Source: an uncultured Eubacteriales bacterium (GTDB lineage Bacteria; Bacillota; Clostridia; Monoglobales; Monoglobaceae). From it: a stretch of DNA of 8,267 bases. Made by a program: the position numbers and the translations under genes. Below, in pieces: positions 1-5,812 of the stretch (the stretch's first letter is position 1; every line of letters starts with the position of its first letter). Below the pieces are notes generated by a model that saw only the letters and a program-made list of their open reading frames with translations, made no database searches and had not been told where the DNA came from. Where the stretch lies: the NCBI GenBank assembly GCA_900552305.1, contig URZD01000095.1:1-8267 (forward strand), read 5' to 3'.

Positions 1-6
1 AAAAAC

Positions 7-12
7 AGGGGG
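7..12 (+). promoter_or_regulatory. Ribosome binding site of addB
   Basis: AGGGGG lies 8 nt before the ATG at 21. This supports that start codon and shows that the 5' end of addB is complete although it sits almost at the window edge. Any promoter lies outside the window. Confidence 0.8.
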
Positions 13-20
13 TTATACCA

Positions 21-1778
21 ATGCTGAGATTTATATACGGCACAGCCGGCTGCGGCGAAACCGATTTTATATACGGTGACGCGCAGCGGATTGCCGAATC
101 GGGCGGCACGGTTTTTATTCTTGTGCCGGAACAATATTCCATGTACGCGGAGCATGAGCTGCTTACAAGGCTCGGACTTTCCGCCCAGAGCCGCATACGC
201 GTTCTTACGTTTTCGCGGCTTGCGGGGCTTGTCTTTGCGCGCAAGGGGCCCCTTCGTATGAAATATATCGACAAGGCGGGCAAATATATGCTGATGCAGC
301 GCAGCCTTCAGGCGGCTGCAAAAGATTTGACCGTCCTGCGCCGCGGCGCGGCAAAGTCCGGCTTTGCAAAAGCCATGACCTCGGTCGTTTCGGAGTTTAA
401 ACGCTACGGCGTATCTCCCGCGCGGCTCAGCCGCGCGGCGGAGGAAACCTCGTCCGCAAAGCTGCGCATGAAGCTCTCTGACATGAGTACGGTTTACGAA
501 AAATATACAGAGCTGCTCCAAAACGGCTACGCCGACGCCGAGGACAACCTTACAATGGTTACGCCGCGGCTTGCCGGCTGCGATTTTCTGCGCGGCACGT
601 TCTATATCAATTTTTTCCGCAGCTTTACGCCGTGCGAGTATGCCGTCCTCGGCGAGCTGCTGCGCATTGCGGACCTGAATGTTGTTCTTACCGCCGACTC
701 GCTGACCTCGCCCTCCGATGTATTTCTGCCGCAGGGCAATGCGTTCCGCAGGCTCGCCGAGCTTGCAAAGGGTCTTGAGGTTGACATTCTGCCGCCCGGA
801 CAGCTGACCGATGAGGTGCGTTTCGCCGCGTCACCGGAGCTTTTACACCTTAAAAATAACTGCTTTGCGGGACGGTACAAGACATATGAAAAGGACACAA
901 AGGCAATCCACGTTATACGCTCCGCAAACTGCGGCAGCGAGGTTGCCGACTGCGCAAGGCTGATAATCCACCTTCTGCGCACAAGAACCACATTCGACAA
1001 CGGCGTCGAGCGCCCGCTTACCTTCAACGATTTTTTGATTATTACAGGCAGTATGGAAAGCTACGAGCGTATTATTCCGCCTGTGTTCGAGGAATTTGGC
1101 ATACGCTGCTTTCTTGACAAAAAGACCGCGCTTTCGGAAAATCCGATTATGCGTACCGTCATCTCTGTACTGGAAATATGCGCCTACGGCTTTTCGTATG
1201 AACGCGTCATGACCCTTGTCCGTGCCGATTGTCTTGGCATACGCCGCTCTGATGCGGATATGTTTGAAAATTACATTCTTGCCGCCGACCTTATGCCGTG
1301 GCACTGGACGCGCGGCGAGGACTGGAGCTACAACCCCGACCCAAAGCGGTTTCGGCTTTCCGCCGTCAACCGTGTGCGCAGCGCCGTAACCGCGCCCGTA
1401 GCCGATTTTATGTCGCGGTTTGAAGGCAGAAAGACCGTTTCGGAAATATGCTCCGCACTGCTCCTTACGCTGCGAAATATGGGACTGCAAAAAACCGCTG
1501 CGCGCAAAATTGCCGCACTGAAGTCCGACGGCATGGACGAGCTTGCCGAGCAGACACGGCTTGTCTGGAACAGTCTTGTTTCGGTAATAAATCAGATGTC
1601 GGAGTACATAGGCGGGGAATATATAACCTTTACCGCCTTCTGCGAGCTGTTTTGCTCCTCCTGCGGGGAGCTTTCGGTCGGAATTGTTCCGCCGACCCGC
1701 GACAAGGTAATAATCAGCAGCGCCGACCGATGCGAGGTATCCTTCGATCGATACCATATAAGGCTCGTCTTTGGGTAA
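21..1778 (+). CDS. addB: AddB helicase-nuclease, N-terminal part (interrupted gene)
   Basis: This is the N-terminal half of AddB, the B subunit of the AddAB helicase-nuclease that resects double-strand breaks in Gram-positive bacteria (the RecBCD counterpart). Family features seen: a P-loop at residues 7-14 (GTAGCGET), the motif VPEQYS shortly after it, VLTFSRLA, and further helicase-like blocks such as FYINFFRSFTPCE and FLIITGSMESYERIIP. Within the P-loop, residue 13 should be the ATP-binding lysine but the codon at 57-59 is GAA (glutamate). The authentic reading holds to about residue 573 (ADRCEV, ending at 1739); the last 12 residues before the TAA at 1776-1778 come from a patch that does not fit the family. 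The rest of the protein resumes in another frame at about 1844. Together the two parts make roughly 1,100 residues, the normal AddB length. The gene is therefore either disrupted or, more likely, damaged by an assembly error. Confidence 0.88.
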   Translation: MLRFIYGTAGCGETDFIYGDAQRIAESGGTVFILVPEQYSMYAEHELLTRLGLSAQSRIRVLTFSRLAGLVFARKGPLRMKYIDKAGKYMLMQRSLQAAAKDLTVLRRGAAKSGFAKAMTSVVSEFKRYGVSPARLSRAAEETSSAKLRMKLSDMSTVYEKYTELLQNGYADAEDNLTMVTPRLAGCDFLRGTFYINFFRSFTPCEYAVLGELLRIADLNVVLTADSLTSPSDVFLPQGNAFRRLAELAKGLEVDILPPGQLTDEVRFAASPELLHLKNNCFAGRYKTYEKDTKAIHVIRSANCGSEVADCARLIIHLLRTRTTFDNGVERPLTFNDFLIITGSMESYERIIPPVFEEFGIRCFLDKKTALSENPIMRTVISVLEICAYGFSYERVMTLVRADCLGIRRSDADMFENYILAADLMPWHWTRGEDWSYNPDPKRFRLSAVNRVRSAVTAPVADFMSRFEGRKTVSEICSALLLTLRNMGLQKTAARKIAALKSDGMDELAEQTRLVWNSLVSVINQMSEYIGGEYITFTAFCELFCSSCGELSVGIVPPTRDKVIISSADRCEVSFDRYHIRLVFG

Positions 1779-1843
1779 AGACAGTGTCCAGGGATGTCCG
1801 TCTTTCAAGGTGCCGTCCGCGGTATTGATCCGGATCGTCCCCG
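1740..1843 (-). other. Foreign-looking patch inside addB
   Basis: AddB is convincing up to ADRCEV (ending at 1739) and again from DDAERLILAEEG (from 1844). Between them no forward frame resembles the conserved AddB stretch expected here (a VFVLG..DG.FP-like motif), and stops occur in all three forward frames (TAA 1776, TGA 1826, TAA 1759 among others). Read on the minus strand the patch is fully open and protein-like, including TIRINTADGT and LKDGHPWTLSLPKDEPYMVS. I do not recognise this protein. The length, about 104 bp, is close to that of the missing AddB segment. A misplaced read or gap fill in a metagenome assembly would explain this; real gene conversion or several sequencing indels are less likely. 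Confidence 0.45.
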
Positions 1844-3334
1844 GACGATGCTGAGCGGCTGATTCTTGCCGAGGAGGGATTGGAGCTTTCTCCCGATTCC
1901 TACGGAAAAAGCATTGAGGCGCGGTTTCTTGTCTACTCCACGCTTACCTCCGCGTCGGATATGCTGTTCATATTCTCACCCGTCAGCGACAACGAGGGCA
2001 AAAGCCTTGGGTCATCGGAAATCGTGAGCAGAATTTCAAAAATATTTCCGCGGCTTAAAATTCAAAGCGGAGTATCGGGAATCGTACCCGCCGAGATTGC
2101 TCCGCCCGAAATCGAGGGCAGAGAACACTCCTTCCGCCGCCTTTCTGAGCAGCTGTTTTCCTGCGGTCTTAAAACGGAAAATCTGTCCTCCGAGTGGCGG
2201 GAGGCATACGAATACTTCCGCACTGCGCCTAAATACCCGGCGCGGCTTGAAAAAATCGAAAAAATGTACGAATACGGCGCTGCGCCCGTACAGCTTACAC
2301 GCCGTATGGCACGCACTCTGTACGGCTCGCCGGTGTATCTGAGCGTATCAAAGCTGGAAAAATACAACTCCTGCGCCTTCTCGTTCTTTATGCGCTACGG
2401 ACTATTTGCGGAGGAACGCGCAATCGGCGGACTTGAAGCCAACAATGTAGGCTCGATTCTGCACAGTGTTCTGTGCGATTATTTCCGTGAAACCGCCGCA
2501 AAAGACGCCGACTACTCAAAAATAACCCGCGAGGAATGTGCGGCGCGGATTTCCGAACTGACCGACGCCGCGGCAAAGGCAAACAGCGAGGTTTTATACG
2601 AAGCGTCGCCGCACTATAAATATATGATAATGAAAATACGCGGCATAGCCGCCGCGACGGCATGGAAAACCGTTAAATTCTACGCAAACGGCAGCTTTCG
2701 CCCTGTCGGTATGGAGCTTTCGTTCGGCAGAAACGGCGAGCTGCCGCCCAAGGTTATCGCCGCAGACGGCTCGGAGGTGTACCTTGAAGGAATTATCGAC
2801 CGAATCGACAGCGCCGAAATCGGCGGTCAAAAATACATTGCCGTAACGGACTACAAGTCCTCACGCAAGGAGCTTGATGCCGACCTTATGGAGGCGGGAA
2901 TACGCTTTCAGCCGCTTATATACGCCAACACCGTATGCGAAGCATACCCCGGCGCACGCACCGCGGCAATGCTCTATCTTCAGATGAGCGACCCTATTGC
3001 AAAATTTGATGACGAACCTCAGGACTTTGAGCTGCAAAAGTCGCTCAGCGACAGCATCTCGGCCGACGGGCTTGTGCTTGACAGCTCGGACGTGCTTACC
3101 GCGCTTGATTCGGGATTTTTTGACCCGGATGCGATACATCATATTCCGAGCGGTAAAAAATCGCTAATTAACGCGAACGAACTTGAAAAAATGCTGCAAA
3201 GCGCGGACGCTAAGGCAAAAGAGAGCGCAGAGAAAATTATCTCCGGCGAAATATGCGCCGAGCCGTCGCGGATTTCCGGCAGCGACCCCTGCTCCTACTG
3301 CCCATACGGCAGTATTTGCAATAAAAAGGTCTGA
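1844..3334 (+). CDS. addB: AddB helicase-nuclease, C-terminal nuclease part (interrupted gene)
   Basis: This is the C-terminal half of AddB, carrying the RecB-type nuclease domain and the iron-sulphur cluster ligands. The frame is open from 1829 (after a TGA at 1826-1828) and clearly AddB from 1844. Nuclease motifs: DRID (first Asp codon 2798-2800), DYKSS (Asp 2849-2851, Lys 2855-2857), and a Q..Y-type motif in FQPLIY (Gln 2909-2911). Four cysteines match the AddB Fe-S pattern: one in KYNSCAF (codon 2372-2374) and three in a C-x2-C-x5-C tail (3290, 3299, 3317). The nuclease active site therefore looks intact even though the frame is broken upstream. A TTG at 1880 could be picked as a start, but it sits inside a conserved block with no proper ribosome binding site spacing, so it is not a real start. 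The stop is TGA 3332-3334. No addA gene follows, which is unusual for a clostridial addB. Confidence 0.88.
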   Translation, partial: DDAERLILAEEGLELSPDSYGKSIEARFLVYSTLTSASDMLFIFSPVSDNEGKSLGSSEIVSRISKIFPRLKIQSGVSGIVPAEIAPPEIEGREHSFRRLSEQLFSCGLKTENLSSEWREAYEYFRTAPKYPARLEKIEKMYEYGAAPVQLTRRMARTLYGSPVYLSVSKLEKYNSCAFSFFMRYGLFAEERAIGGLEANNVGSILHSVLCDYFRETAAKDADYSKITREECAARISELTDAAAKANSEVLYEASPHYKYMIMKIRGIAAATAWKTVKFYANGSFRPVGMELSFGRNGELPPKVIAADGSEVYLEGIIDRIDSAEIGGQKYIAVTDYKSSRKELDADLMEAGIRFQPLIYANTVCEAYPGARTAAMLYLQMSDPIAKFDDEPQDFELQKSLSDSISADGLVLDSSDVLTALDSGFFDPDAIHHIPSGKKSLINANELEKMLQSADAKAKESAEKIISGEICAEPSRISGSDPCSYCPYGSICNKKV

Positions 3335-3483
3335 TTTAGGATTGTGCCGCTGACCGATTTTTATTATAACCCCGGAATATTACTCCCTTTATTTGGCAAA
3401 GCTACAATATGTAACTTAGTTCTAAAACGAGCAGCGCTGAATATAATTAACTGTACACTGTAATTTGTATTACGAAAACTGTT

Positions 3484-3489
3484 AGGGAG
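3484..3489 (+). promoter_or_regulatory. Ribosome binding site fixing a TTG start
   Basis: AGGGAG lies 9 nt before the TTG at 3499. No in-frame ATG has a comparable site, so the downstream gene is assigned a TTG start. The 164-bp gap after addB has no clear terminator. A TATAAT at 3442-3447 could be a -10 box for this gene but lacks a good -35 partner. Confidence 0.65.
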
Positions 3490-3498
3490 TGAATCATA

Positions 3499-4221
3499 TT
3501 GAACACCGGAAATTATGCAGAAAACAACAGGGTTATCATAACGGGAACGGTCGAAACGGCGCTCAGCTTTTCACACGAGGTATACGACGAAACCTTTTAC
3601 ACCTTTATGATAAGGTCGCCGCGGCTGAGCGAGAATTTTGACGCCGTACGCATAACCATATCCGAAAAATTTTTGAGCGGTATAGAGCTTAATGTGGGAA
3701 CACGGGTAAAAATCAGCGGTCAGTTCCGTTCCTACAATAATTTTTCAAATGTAGGAAACCGTCTTATTCTAACGGTATTTGTTAAGGATATAGAAATTCT
3801 GGACGATACGGACAGCGAGCAAAATTCCAACCTCATACAGCTGAACGGCTACATATGCAAGCAGCCGGTATACCGCACAACGCCGTTCGGCAGAGAGATT
3901 GCGGATATTTTGCTTGCGGTCAACCGTTCCTACAACAAATCGGACTACATTCCGTGCATTGCGTGGGGCAGAAACGCAAAATATGCCGAAACTCTGAAAA
4001 TCGGCGATAATGTAGAAATCCTCGGCAGAATACAAAGCCGCGAATATAAAAAGAAGATTTCGGAAACAGAAACCGAGAGCAAAACCGCATACGAGGTCTC
4101 CGTTTCGCGTCTTGACCTTGTCTGCCGCGAGCCTTCGCATACCTCGCCCAATACGGAATATGACAACGATTCGCAAGACGGTGAAGGCTATACCTCCTGT
4201 GACATTGACGACAGCTATTGA
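3499..4221 (+). CDS. Tandem OB-fold SSB-like protein
   Basis: A 240-residue cytoplasmic protein with two single-strand-binding-type OB folds in tandem. The first covers roughly residues 8-100 (SFSHEVYDETFYTF, then VKISGQFRSYNN). The second covers roughly 113-212 and matches the bacterial SSB pattern well: LNGYICKQPVYRTTPFGRE (from residue 115), SDYIPCIAWGRNA (148-160), VEILGRIQSREY. The last 23 residues are rich in Asp and Glu with a short aromatic end (DIDDSY), recalling the acidic protein-interaction tail of SSB, though the canonical DDDIPF tip is absent. Clostridial genomes often carry such a protein in addition to the housekeeping Ssb; its exact role is not established as far as I know. 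It starts at TTG with a good ribosome binding site and ends before a strong terminator, so it is probably transcribed alone or with addB. Placement beside addB suggests a role in DNA repair, but that is inference. Confidence 0.85.
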   Translation: MNTGNYAENNRVIITGTVETALSFSHEVYDETFYTFMIRSPRLSENFDAVRITISEKFLSGIELNVGTRVKISGQFRSYNNFSNVGNRLILTVFVKDIEILDDTDSEQNSNLIQLNGYICKQPVYRTTPFGREIADILLAVNRSYNKSDYIPCIAWGRNAKYAETLKIGDNVEILGRIQSREYKKKISETETESKTAYEVSVSRLDLVCREPSHTSPNTEYDNDSQDGEGYTSCDIDDSY

Positions 4222-4237
4222 AAATTTTTAAAAATTT
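4222..4237. repeat. Perfect 16-bp AT palindrome
   Basis: AAATTTTTAAAAATTT is a perfect palindrome directly after the SSB-like stop codon. It is followed by CAAAAAGTTTTTTTG, another AT-only foldback. It contains no GC, so it is unlikely to be the main terminator; it may just reflect local AT richness or a bent-DNA site. Confidence 0.4.
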
Positions 4238-4287
4238 GTCAAAAAGTTTTTTTGATGTTTTGTATTACAGACTGCAAAAAAGAGTAA

Positions 4288-4333
4288 ACTAAAACCGCAT
4301 GGGGTTGCCGTGCGGTTTTAGTTTTGTTTGTTG
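4288..4333. terminator. Bidirectional intrinsic terminator
   Basis: A perfect 12-bp stem (ACTAAAACCGCA at 4288-4299, TGCGGTTTTAGT at 4311-4322) closes a loop that can extend by three more pairs. On the plus strand it is followed by TTTGTTTGTT, serving the SSB-like gene. On the minus strand the same hairpin is followed by TTACTCTTTTTT, serving the small minus-strand gene at 4378-4494. Its position between two convergent genes fits a shared terminator. Confidence 0.88.
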
Positions 4334-4377
4334 CGCCGAAATCTCTGTCAGGAATTACAGATTTTAGGAAATTTTTC

Positions 4378-4494
4378 CTATATAAAATAATTTATTGCTG
4401 CGGCGTTTTCCGCGAAAACCGGCGTGTATACATTTTTTGAGAGTACCAGTCCCAAAATCAAAACCAGCAACGCGCCTTTAAATTTTGTGTTCAA
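4378..4494 (-). CDS. Small secreted-type peptide (38 aa), unrecognised
   Basis: A 38-codon minus-strand gene from TTG (4494) to TAG (4378). Support: AGGGGG 8 nt before the start, a bidirectional terminator just downstream, and a translation with a textbook signal peptide. It has a lysine-containing start (MNTKFKG), a hydrophobic core (ALLVLILGLVLS), a spacer ending in PVFA that suits signal peptidase I, and a ten-residue tail ENAAAINYFI. Nothing follows in any frame that would extend it into a larger secreted protein. The plan (about 40 residues, signal peptide plus short C-terminal tail) resembles precursors of exported signalling peptides such as the Bacillus Phr peptides, but no sequence family is recognised and no receptor gene (Rap- or Rgg-like) is in the window. 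It could also be the stub of a decayed secreted protein. It is transcribed in the same direction as the araC gene upstream. Confidence 0.55.
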   Translation of the reverse strand: MNTKFKGALLVLILGLVLSKNVYTPVFAENAAAINYFI

Positions 4495-4502
4495 TTTTAA
4501 AA

Positions 4503-4508
4503 CCCCCT
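4503..4508 (-). promoter_or_regulatory. Ribosome binding site of the small peptide gene
   Basis: Read on the minus strand this is AGGGGG within AAGAAGGGGG, 8 nt before the TTG start at 4494. It is as strong as the addB site and is the main argument that the short frame is translated. A TAATAAT about 20 nt further upstream may be a -10 box, but no good -35 was seen. Confidence 0.6.
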
Positions 4509-4628
4509 TCTTTTTGTGTATTATTAGTTTGTGAAAATCCCGAAAAACTATGATTCAAAAAGAATGGAACGCGGGGAAAAAGAAAATATAAAAGTCAAAA
4601 AATAATTTTTGTTTTGACGGTAGAAAAA

Positions 4629-4712
4629 ATAACGAGAAAAATCTGTAACTTAGCAAGACCGACGGCGTACAAGTGTACGTCTTGGTTTGGATATTCCGCG
4701 CAGATTTTACCG
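4629..4712 (-). repeat. Hairpin repeat, copy 1
   Basis: This copy runs from ATAACGAG to GCGCAGATTTTACCG on the plus strand and shares its central block CAAGACCGACGGCGTACA and both ends with copy 2. On the minus strand, CAAGAC pairs with GTCTTG outside and GTACA with TGTAC inside. Compared with copy 2 it lacks seven bases in one arm, so its hairpin is lopsided. It lies downstream of araC and would be in the araC transcript if that reads through. Confidence 0.7.
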
Positions 4713-4722
4713 ACAAATCAAA

Positions 4723-4821
4723 ATAACGAGGAAAAGCAAAACAGAATGTTCAAATCAAGACCGACGGCGTACAAGTGTACTCCGAGCGTCTTGGTTTGGG
4801 CATTCTGCGCAGATTTTACCG
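4723..4821 (-). repeat. Hairpin repeat, copy 2
   Basis: This is the more complete copy, ending directly at the araC stop codon. On the minus strand 4756-4793 folds into a symmetric hairpin: CAAGAC/GTCTTG, a 3x3 internal loop, CGG/CCG, one A.G mismatch, then GTACA/TGTAC with a 2-nt loop. The right end TTACCG also forms a small inverted repeat with CGGTAA at 4829-4834, inside the araC end. There is no U-run after the hairpin, so it does not look like a plain intrinsic terminator; a processing or mRNA-stabilising element is possible. Confidence 0.7.
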
Positions 4822-5694
4822 TTATTTTCGGTAATGCTTCGGGATGCGCCCCGTTACCTTTTTAAACGCACGGTTAAAATTCGACGTATTGTTGAATCCG
4901 CACATTCCGGCGATTTCAATCATGGTGCTGTCCGTTGTTTTTAATAGGTCAACCGCTTTTTCTATGCGTTTTATCGTTATGTATTCCCACGGCGACATAC
5001 CGTTCAGACGTTTGAAAACCGTACAGAAATACGAACGGTTCATGTTCGCCTCGCGTGCAACCTCGTCAAGGGTAAGACTGTTTTCAAGATTTCGGTTTAT
5101 GAATAATATCGAATGTTCAATGCCGCCGAGCGCCTGTTCGCTTATGTCGAACGCGCCTTTTTCGTTTTTCGTATAGTCGTAGCTTCGCGAAATCGTAATC
5201 AGCGCTTTTATCAGCAGCATCCTTATCATAAGCTCATATTGCTGCCGTTTTTCCTGCGCCTCCCGCTCCATTTCGAGCAAAAGCCCACGCACCTCCGCGG
5301 TCGCGGGATTTTCGCGGCTAAGCCGGTTTTCGAATATCTCGTTTCTTTCAAAAAATATTTTAAGAAGGCTTATATCCGACCAGCTGTTTTCCGCCGACCA
5401 TATAAACCTCGGCTCAAACTGTATATTCATCAGGTGAAATTCGCGGTCGGGACACATATACGTGATACAATGCAGCTCATTGCTGCTTATTATAAATATG
5501 TCCCCCTCCGAAAAGCCGTACTCGTTGCCCCTGATGTCGTATGTACCGCCGCCCGACTTAATCATGGCAATCTCAAACTCGGCGTGTCTGTGCAGCCTGA
5601 ATTCACGGCTGCCGCCCGCCCTCTCTTTTTTTGACGTCGTAAGCGAGAACTTTTCAGGCTTGTCAGCACGCAGCACGGTTTTTTGAAATATCAT
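4822..5694 (-). CDS. AraC-family transcriptional regulator
   Basis: A 290-residue AraC/XylS-type regulator. The N-terminal part is a cupin-like sensor domain (about residues 30-110) with HRHAEFE at 35-41, the usual H-x-H-x3-E pattern, then a Gly-rich turn and GDIFIISSNELHC. A helical linker covers about 125-190. The C-terminal 99 residues are the two-helix-turn-helix DNA-binding domain: LTLDEVAREANMNRSYFCTVFKR from about 207, and MIEIAGMCGFNNTSNFNRAFKKVTG near the end with the family signature GF.n.s.F.R.FKk..G..P..YR. The start ATG has AAGGGAGT 6 nt upstream. It is divergently transcribed from the enolase-family gene, the common arrangement for an activator and its target. The cupin domain probably senses a sugar or sugar acid. 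Which ligand cannot be read from sequence. Confidence 0.93.
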   Translation of the reverse strand: MIFQKTVLRADKPEKFSLTTSKKERAGGSREFRLHRHAEFEIAMIKSGGGTYDIRGNEYGFSEGDIFIISSNELHCITYMCPDREFHLMNIQFEPRFIWSAENSWSDISLLKIFFERNEIFENRLSRENPATAEVRGLLLEMEREAQEKRQQYELMIRMLLIKALITISRSYDYTKNEKGAFDISEQALGGIEHSILFINRNLENSLTLDEVAREANMNRSYFCTVFKRLNGMSPWEYITIKRIEKAVDLLKTTDSTMIEIAGMCGFNNTSNFNRAFKKVTGRIPKHYRK

Positions 5695-5700
5695 ACTTTC

Positions 5701-5708
5701 ACTCCCTT
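5701..5708 (-). promoter_or_regulatory. Ribosome binding site of araC-family gene
   Basis: On the minus strand AAGGGAGT lies 6 nt before the ATG at 5694. It supports this start. Confidence 0.75.
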
Positions 5709-5710
5709 AT

Positions 5711-5745
5711 CCAAATATATTTGACAAACTTCCAAATATAGTTGA
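5711..5745. promoter_or_regulatory. Putative AraC operator: two direct repeats 21 bp apart
   Basis: CCAAATATATTTGA (5711-5724) and CCAAATATAGTTGA (5732-5745) match at 13 of 14 positions and start exactly 21 bp apart, two helical turns. Direct half-sites at this spacing are the classic arrangement for AraC proteins. The second repeat ends 11 bp before the -35 box of the enolase-family gene, a position suited to activation. The same sites lie in the leader of the regulator gene, where binding could limit its own expression. Each repeat also contains a full or near palindrome (CAAATATATTTG), so a dimeric site of another protein is an alternative. Confidence 0.6.
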
Positions 5746-5756
5746 TGACATTTTCT

Positions 5757-5784
5757 TTGATATAGTCTATATTAAACTTATAAT
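5757..5784 (+). promoter_or_regulatory. Promoter of the enolase-family gene
   Basis: TTGATA (5757-5762), a 16-bp spacer and a perfect TATAAT (5779-5784) form a sigma-A type promoter. Transcription would start near 5791, giving a leader of about 20 nt. It overlaps the divergent promoter of the regulator gene. Confidence 0.65.
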
Positions 5785-5797
5785 TATATTTTGTCAA
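5769..5797 (-). promoter_or_regulatory. Promoter of the AraC-family gene
   Basis: On the minus strand, TTGACA (5792-5797), a 17-bp spacer and TAATAT (5769-5774) form a sigma-A type promoter. The two divergent promoters physically overlap, so polymerase cannot sit on both at once. Confidence 0.55.
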
Positions 5798-5798
5798 T

Positions 5799-5803
5799 AG
5801 GAG
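5799..5803 (+). promoter_or_regulatory. Ribosome binding site that decides the start at 5813
   Basis: AGGAG abuts the ATG at 5804, which is too close for use, but lies 9 nt before the ATG at 5813. The protein therefore starts MDKKNIF, three residues shorter than the longest frame. Confidence 0.8.
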
Positions 5804-5812
5804 ATGATACGA

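Larger units (their letters stand above)
4509..4821. other. Gene-free stretch with repeats
   Basis: I see no gene here. The part next to the small peptide gene (4509-4628) is AT-rich leader sequence. The rest (4629-4821) is two copies of a hairpin-forming repeat described separately. Open frames running across it on the plus strand translate the repeat and lack ribosome binding sites, so they are not called. Confidence 0.6.

Noticed and set aside
843..1808. Long minus-strand frame (321 codons) inside addB
   Set aside because: Most of it is antisense to clear AddB coding sequence and has no family likeness or ribosome binding site. Only its first part, over the patch at 1740-1843, looks protein-like.
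3393..3447. Promoter for the SSB-like gene (TTGGCA, TACAAT, TATAAT elements)
   Set aside because: No pair of -35 and -10 boxes has acceptable spacing, so it is mentioned only as a weak possibility in the ribosome binding site entry.
4629..4821. CRISPR array
   Set aside because: There are only two repeats, unequal in length, each with internal hairpins, no uniform spacers and no cas genes.
4614..4944. Two plus-strand frames of 83-85 codons across the hairpin repeats
   Set aside because: They translate the repeat copies, lack ribosome binding sites and partly run antisense to the regulator gene.
5113..5634. Plus-strand frame of 173 codons over the regulator gene
   Set aside because: Antisense shadow of a well-supported AraC-family gene, with no recognisable domain.
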